DNA from: Paralvinella palmiformis
Taxonomy: Eukaryota; Annelida; Polychaeta; Terebellida; Alvinellidae
Direction of reading: 5' to 3'
Assembly (NCBI GenBank): GCA_025642065.1
Contig: JAODUP010000220.1
Span: 842,911-906,910, forward strand
Length of the DNA: 64,000 bases
Under the pieces are notes generated by a model. That model worked only from the letters and a program-made list of their open reading frames with translations. It ran no database searches and had not been told where the DNA came from. Below are positions 60,100-64,000 of the stretch, piece by piece (positions within the stretch are counted from its first letter, which is position 1; each line of letters opens with the position of its first letter). The position numbers and the translations under genes are program-made.

Positions 60100-60330
60100 T
60101 CAAATGAAGATCCGTAAGACGAACATAAGTAAACCAAATGGCATACAGAGAAGCTGACCTACATCAGCACCATTAGTAATAACTTGGCTGGTTTCAGACC
60201 AGTTCGGTTGTTCTGGAATGATTCCCGTCCTAGCAATCAACCAGTTATAGGCATCTGCTTTGCCTTGATTTAACAGATATTGACCAGTTGTCTCGTTACA
60301 TAGCCGATTGTAATTGTTCAGCCACACTCG
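60100..60330 (-). CDS. XPNPEP2: XPNPEP2-like terminal exon with GPI-type tail
   Basis: Acceptor CATCCACAG; 76 codons and TGA at 60102-60100. Starts RVWLNNYNRLCNETTGQYLL, reaches the family WLIARTGIIPEQ motif, then a linker and a hydrophobic C-terminus with no polar tail after it. Attachment could be at one of the small residues in ITNGAD. Confidence 0.92.
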   Translation of the reverse strand, partial: RVWLNNYNRLCNETTGQYLLNQGKADAYNWLIARTGIIPEQPNWSETSQVITNGADVGQLLCMPFGLLMFVLRIFI

Positions 60331-60566
60331 CTGTGGATGAAAAGATATCGTAGAAATGAATGACTTCAGACATTTTGAATGTAACACTTGTTAATGACAA
60401 AAAGTTATGAGATAAAATAATCAGTGCAAATCTAATCTAATCAATAATTGAAAATGATTACTAAAAGGTAATCGTAGTTCGTTTTGTTGCGAGGTTCATT
60501 TTAATAATTCATTTATGTAAATATTTTGATTCCCAACAATTCTACAGCAATTTAAAACAGTCAGTG

Positions 60567-60608
<42 letters not shown>

Positions 60609-60779
60609 GTGTGTGTGTGTGTTAAAAATATTTCCAATAACAACATGCATACATACGTGGTGAGTTTCCAACATGTCATAGTTAATCATATGAATCTCTA
60701 ATGGTACCACTGTCACTGTGTCAAAGGTTAGGAATATTTTATCTTCGAATTCGTGCTATATAGAAATGAAATACGTTGA

Positions 60780-60825
<46 letters not shown>

Positions 60826-61248
60826 CATCAGAAAATACATCAATCAGCCTTAATCTAACACTTGTTACATTTTTAGAAAGTAAACAAATGTGTGTGTGTG
60901 TGTGTGTGCGTGCGTGTGTGCGTGCGTGTATATGTAGTGTATATATAGACTGGTAAATCGTTTATATTAGTTTACCGTAGTATTAGCCTTGACAACTTCG
61001 ACAATATTTTCTATACGAACTCCAAATTCGTTATCCAGATAGATTCCGGGTTCTAAAATTACAACATTCTACGTTATCGTTATGGCTAATAATTTTAACT
61101 TATTTGATTAATTAATTATTCTACAATTAGGTCATCAATTATTCTAAATTGTTAATTTTAGCAATGTCTTTACATCGATCAAACAACAAGCCTTTATACA
61201 AATGAAATGAAAGTGTTAGTAACATTTTCACAGAAATACATATTCGTG

Positions 61249-61293
<45 letters not shown>

Positions 61294-62586
61294 GAGGGGA
61301 GAGAGAGAGGTGGCTAGGTGGATGCATGGTTGGCTTCTGGACAGTAGTTAAAAAACCGATGTAGAAAGATATAGAAATAACAGAATTAAGATACATGCCA
61401 ATAAAATAAAAACCAATAAACTACGATTTGTTTTTGTTGCAGATTCTACCTTATCTTAACATGGCTTATTGGTTGTTAGAGAAACCACCTACCATCGGAG
61501 AAGAACATGTGTTCATACAAAGCGGAATGCGATGGGTTATAACCCATGTCAATACGGCCAGGACCTGTCAACAATAACACAACATAGAGAACACGAAAAT
61601 AGATGTAAACTTTAGAATTATCTTCTGATATAGAACAGGAAATATCAACAATTTCTGAGTCACAAATGTTATGGAAGGGGCAGACTTCCCGAGATCGAGT
61701 AATGATTAGAAAGTGTTTACATTATGATGTAAACACAGGATTTTATTTGGTTCCGGTGAAGGGCGATATCGTATTATTTTCGAACTACTTGGTAGAGATT
61801 TTTACCCTCACAAAGGGCGTTATTTTTAACACGAGAGGATTGTTGATAAATTATTGATAGGCCATTCAGATACAGTTATTATCATGATCATGATAATTAA
61901 TTATCATCATTATCATAACTTTAGGCATCATGCTCATGGTCATCATCAGAAACACACATATTATTTTTAGTTATTAGATATTCATATTTTCTAAGACACG
62001 AGAAGATATTTTAATATTGTTCATATAGTTACAATGACAATTTTTGCTATTTACCAAATAAGTAATTGTGTGTATTTTGTTCGACATTAAAGTAAGAAAG
62101 GTATTCATATCGCCATGGTATTATAAGATTGTGATTCTGCTACACACACACAACAACACAGAATTAAATCTGAGGTAGCCAGAGATCATATAGGCATTAG
62201 ACATTAGCTACATATTAGTTTGAAGCAACAAACCAGTCATATAACATGCTCATTGGAAAAACCATTTTACCGTCTGAGTAAAACTGGTGTTGATAAAGTC
62301 TTCGTTCACTTTTGTTCGTCACAAAAACAATCCTTCCTGGTCCTGTCATAGATCTCAAACTTCTCATATATACGGTAATAGTACAATATTATTCAAATAA
62401 TTAAAAGATTATTATATTTGGTTATTTTCTATGTTATTTTGCCGGAGTTGTAATATTTAAGAAATATATATATATATATACCTTCGTGTACGTTCAAGAA
62501 GTATCCGACGCCATGACCTGTACCGTGATTATAATCCCAACCTTTCTGCCATATTGGTGTTCTAGTTCTGGAATCGATGTCACTAC
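60100..62586 (-). CDS. XPNPEP2: Membrane Xaa-Pro aminopeptidase (XPNPEP2-like), 3' part with alternative exons
   Basis: Metallopeptidase of family M24B that removes an N-terminal residue preceding proline. Exons in gene order on the minus strand: 62586-62482, then either 62342-62271 or 61564-61493, then 61052-60976, 60755-60657, 60330-60100. Phases agree throughout. Visible signatures are HGTGHGVGYFLNVHEG (metal-site His and HxxxHE-type region), SDEPGIYLDNEFGVRIENIV (two metal-binding Glu, in DEPG and RIEN), FLTFDTVTVVPLEIHMI, and the C-terminal WLNNYNRLC and YNWLIARTGIIP. The last ~20 residues are hydrophobic (LLCMPFGLLMFVLRIFI) after a small-residue stretch (ITNGAD), as expected for a GPI-anchor signal, which favours the membrane XPNPEP2 type over cytosolic XPNPEP1. 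The two metal-binding Asp and the N-terminal domains lie outside the window. Confidence 0.92.
60569..60622. repeat. (TA)n(TG)n in an XPNPEP2-like intron
   Basis: TA tract passing into GT. Confidence 0.95.
60657..60755 (-). CDS. XPNPEP2: XPNPEP2-like exon, pita-bread fold C-terminal strands
   Basis: 33 codons, phase 0 at both ends; acceptor CTATATAG, donor GTATGT. Encodes HEFEDKIFLTFDTVTVVPLE then IHMINYDMLETHH, the counterpart of the family's LTFEPLTLVPIQ segment. Confidence 0.92.
60783..60823. repeat. (TA)n in an XPNPEP2-like intron
   Basis: About 20 TA units, 28 bases upstream of the acceptor of the exon that ends at 60755. Confidence 0.95.
60976..61052 (-). CDS. XPNPEP2: XPNPEP2-like exon with metal-binding Glu residues
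   Basis: Acceptor AATTTTAG, donor GTAAAC. Completes Glu of DEPG and encodes PGIYLDNEFGVRIENIVEVV then KANTT. The second metal-binding Glu is in RIEN. Ends in phase 0. Confidence 0.95.
61246..61310. repeat. (TA)n(GA)n in an XPNPEP2-like intron
   Basis: TA tract followed by interrupted GA, between alternative exon 2 and the DEPG exon. Confidence 0.95.
61493..61564 (-). CDS. XPNPEP2: XPNPEP2-like alternative exon, version 2 (72 bp)
   Basis: Acceptor GTTGACAG, donor GTAGGT. Reads GPGRIDMGYNPSHSALYEHM then FFSD. It is closer to the typical family sequence in this segment (GPxGIxY...SDEPG) than version 1. Confidence 0.9.
62271..62342 (-). CDS. XPNPEP2: XPNPEP2-like alternative exon, version 1 (72 bp)
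   Basis: Acceptor ATGACAG, donor GTAAAA. In frame it reads GPGRIVFVTNKSERRLYQHQ then FYSD, and the last base joins AA of the next exon to give Glu of DEPG. Same length, phases and motif skeleton (PGRI, LYxHxFxSD) as the exon at 61493-61564. Confidence 0.82.
62464..62480. repeat. (TA)n abutting a splice donor
   Basis: On the minus strand the donor of the HGTGHG exon reads GTATATATAT, so the TA tract is part of the 5' splice site. Confidence 0.9.
62482..62586 (-). CDS. XPNPEP2: XPNPEP2-like exon with HGTGHG motif
   Basis: Acceptor TTGTACAG, donor GTATAT. Encodes SDIDSRTRTPIWQKGWDYNH then GTGHGVGYFLNVHE. The donor runs straight into a (TA)n tract at 62464-62480. Ends in phase 1. Confidence 0.94.
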
Positions 62587-62635
62587 CTGTACAATATCAT
62601 ATTAACAGATTATTTCTAAATTAAGATAACTCCAT

Positions 62636-62905
62636 TCTTCGCTAAACTAATCGATGACTTGTACAAATCAGAAAAAAGTAAAACAAATATAAAATCCGGC
62701 ATATTATGTGTGGACATATCGGATCATCTACCCGTTTTAGTATGTAATGGAACCATTAAGAGAGAACATTTTAAAAAATTCCATTAATAATACACAAATG
62801 GTTTATGACTGATGCCAATATTCAAAATATTAAAAGTGAATTACAACATAAATATTACGACTATCTACACAATATGGATACGAATGAAACATCCGTAACG
62901 TAATT
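62636..62905 (+). mobile_element. LINE relic of a second family
   Basis: Translation in shifting frames gives GILCVDISDHLPVLVCNG (the SDH end of an AP-endonuclease domain) followed by WFMTDANIQNIKSELQHKYY, typical of the linker before reverse transcriptase. Stops interrupt it. The intact LINE at 62,944 follows directly. Confidence 0.65.
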
Positions 62906-62943
62906 TATTTAAATTTTTCACTTATTTTATTTCTATAATTATA

Positions 62944-64000
62944 ATGAATTATAGTAGAGATCAGTTGCTTGCATTACGACCCTATGGTGATAATACCATT
63001 TGTTTAGCGATGCGCCCACGTAGTGGAAAACATCCAAAGCAGATTGGGTCTGATGCCAGTAATTTGATCACTGTGCCAATAACACCATATAATGGCACAG
63101 CTGTACAAAATGTAAGTATTGGTCTTATTAACTGTCAGTCGATCTGTAATAAATCTGATGAAATATCTGATGTTGTTAAGGATATGGATCTTGATGCTCT
63201 TGTCATAACAGAGACTTGGCTGACTGGTAATGTTTCAGACCAGAAGATTGTTGGTGATGTGACTCCAGCTGGATATTCATTCCACCATGCAGCTCGGATT
63301 CACAAAAAAGGTGGGGGAGTCGGCATTCTTCTCCGTGATTCTTTGAAGTGTGAAACCCATTTGCGTTTTCAGGCTAAGTCTTTTGAAAATTACCAACTGA
63401 CTTTTATATCTGGGGGGATAAGTGTTCGTGTAGCTATTATCTACCGATTACACCCCACTAAGAAAAATGGCCTGAAAGCAGCAGATTTCTTCAAGGAATT
63501 TTCGGAATTTGTTGACTCTCTTGCTACCAACAGTGGTCATCTGTTGATCTTAGGTGATTTCAATATACATTGGGATTGCCAGAGGAATGCAGATACCAAA
63601 CAACTGGCTGACATTCTTAGATCTGCCAATCTCAGGCAGCATGTCCAAGAAAGAACACACAGACATGGTCACATCTTAGATCTTGTCATCTCCCGTGATG
63701 ATGACAATTTGATTAAAGGTGTGTCTGTGTCTTCCATGCTGTCTGATCATTTCCTTGTTGACATTAATGTATCTTTACAGAAACAATCTGTTTCATCTAA
63801 AGATATTTCATATAGAAGATACAAGTCAATTGACAAGGAGGCTTTTCTTGCTGATCTGCGAGTCTCTTCTCTGGTATTGGATCCACCGGATGATGTGGAT
63901 CATCTGGTGGATCTCTATGATAATACATTGAGAGACATTGTAGATCAACATGCACCTTTAAGGACAAAGGAAATGCCAAGCAGACCATTTCATGGTAAAA
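62944..64000 (+). CDS. Intact LINE endonuclease/RT polyprotein, 5' part (open at window end)
   Basis: A 352-codon reading frame runs from ATG at 62944 to the window end without a stop. Residues ~60-260 form an AP-endonuclease domain of a CR1/L2-type LINE. INCQS supplies the first-strand Asn, TETWL the catalytic Glu, LLILGDFNIHWD the Asp/Asn pair, LDLVISRDDDN a core strand and SDHFLV the final Asp-His. After it comes the linker leading to reverse transcriptase (DIVDQHAPLRT). The frame is undamaged, unlike every other LINE here, so this is the youngest copy in the window and may belong to a full-length element. The upstream limit of the element is unclear, near 62,900. It lies in or 5' of the XPNPEP2-like gene, in the opposite orientation. 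Confidence 0.9.
   Translation, partial: MNYSRDQLLALRPYGDNTICLAMRPRSGKHPKQIGSDASNLITVPITPYNGTAVQNVSIGLINCQSICNKSDEISDVVKDMDLDALVITETWLTGNVSDQKIVGDVTPAGYSFHHAARIHKKGGGVGILLRDSLKCETHLRFQAKSFENYQLTFISGGISVRVAIIYRLHPTKKNGLKAADFFKEFSEFVDSLATNSGHLLILGDFNIHWDCQRNADTKQLADILRSANLRQHVQERTHRHGHILDLVISRDDDNLIKGVSVSSMLSDHFLVDINVSLQKQSVSSKDISYRRYKSIDKEAFLADLRVSSLVLDPPDDVDHLVDLYDNTLRDIVDQHAPLRTKEMPSRPFHGK

Overview
The window is AT-rich, intron-bearing animal DNA. It has GT-AG introns of hundreds to thousands of bases, many (TA)n, (CA)n and (GA)n tracts, runs of 11-13 G or C, tRNA-derived SINEs and CR1/L2-superclade LINEs. Gene content and repeat style suggest a marine invertebrate, most likely a mollusc. 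The species cannot be fixed from the sequence.

Three regions stand out. (1) 1-28,105 has no exon I can support. It holds simple repeats, old SINEs, two striking inverted repeats (a near-perfect 57-nt palindrome at 14,499-14,555 and perfect 61-bp arms at 25,016-25,164) and two patches that look like possible regulatory sequence. (2) 28,106-42,362 (+) carries eleven exons of the SAGA/TFIID-like subunit SUPT3H (Spt3), from the first histone-fold helix to the stop codon; only the N-terminal exon or exons are missing. (3) 60,100-62,586 (-) carries the 3' end of a membrane (GPI-anchor type) Xaa-Pro aminopeptidase, XPNPEP2-like. It contains two adjacent exons of exactly 72 bp with the same splice phases that encode related versions of the same active-site-proximal segment. 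This looks like a mutually exclusive exon pair.

Between the two genes, 43.5-59.1 kb is a layered graveyard of transposons. A DUF4371-type hAT transposase relic is split by a SINE and an L2-like LINE. A Tigger/pogo transposase relic has its two halves about 7.5 kb apart. Two LINE relics lie on the minus strand, one interrupted by a SINE with a 16-bp target duplication and by a THAP-bearing DNA transposon. A second THAP-coding relic, a retrotransposon tail and a second copy of the L2-like LINE are also present. At the right edge (62,944-64,000) the 5' part of an apparently intact LINE polyprotein with a complete AP-endonuclease signature runs off the window.

The two host genes are on opposite strands and converge across the transposon cluster. 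Nothing in the sequence suggests that they work together.
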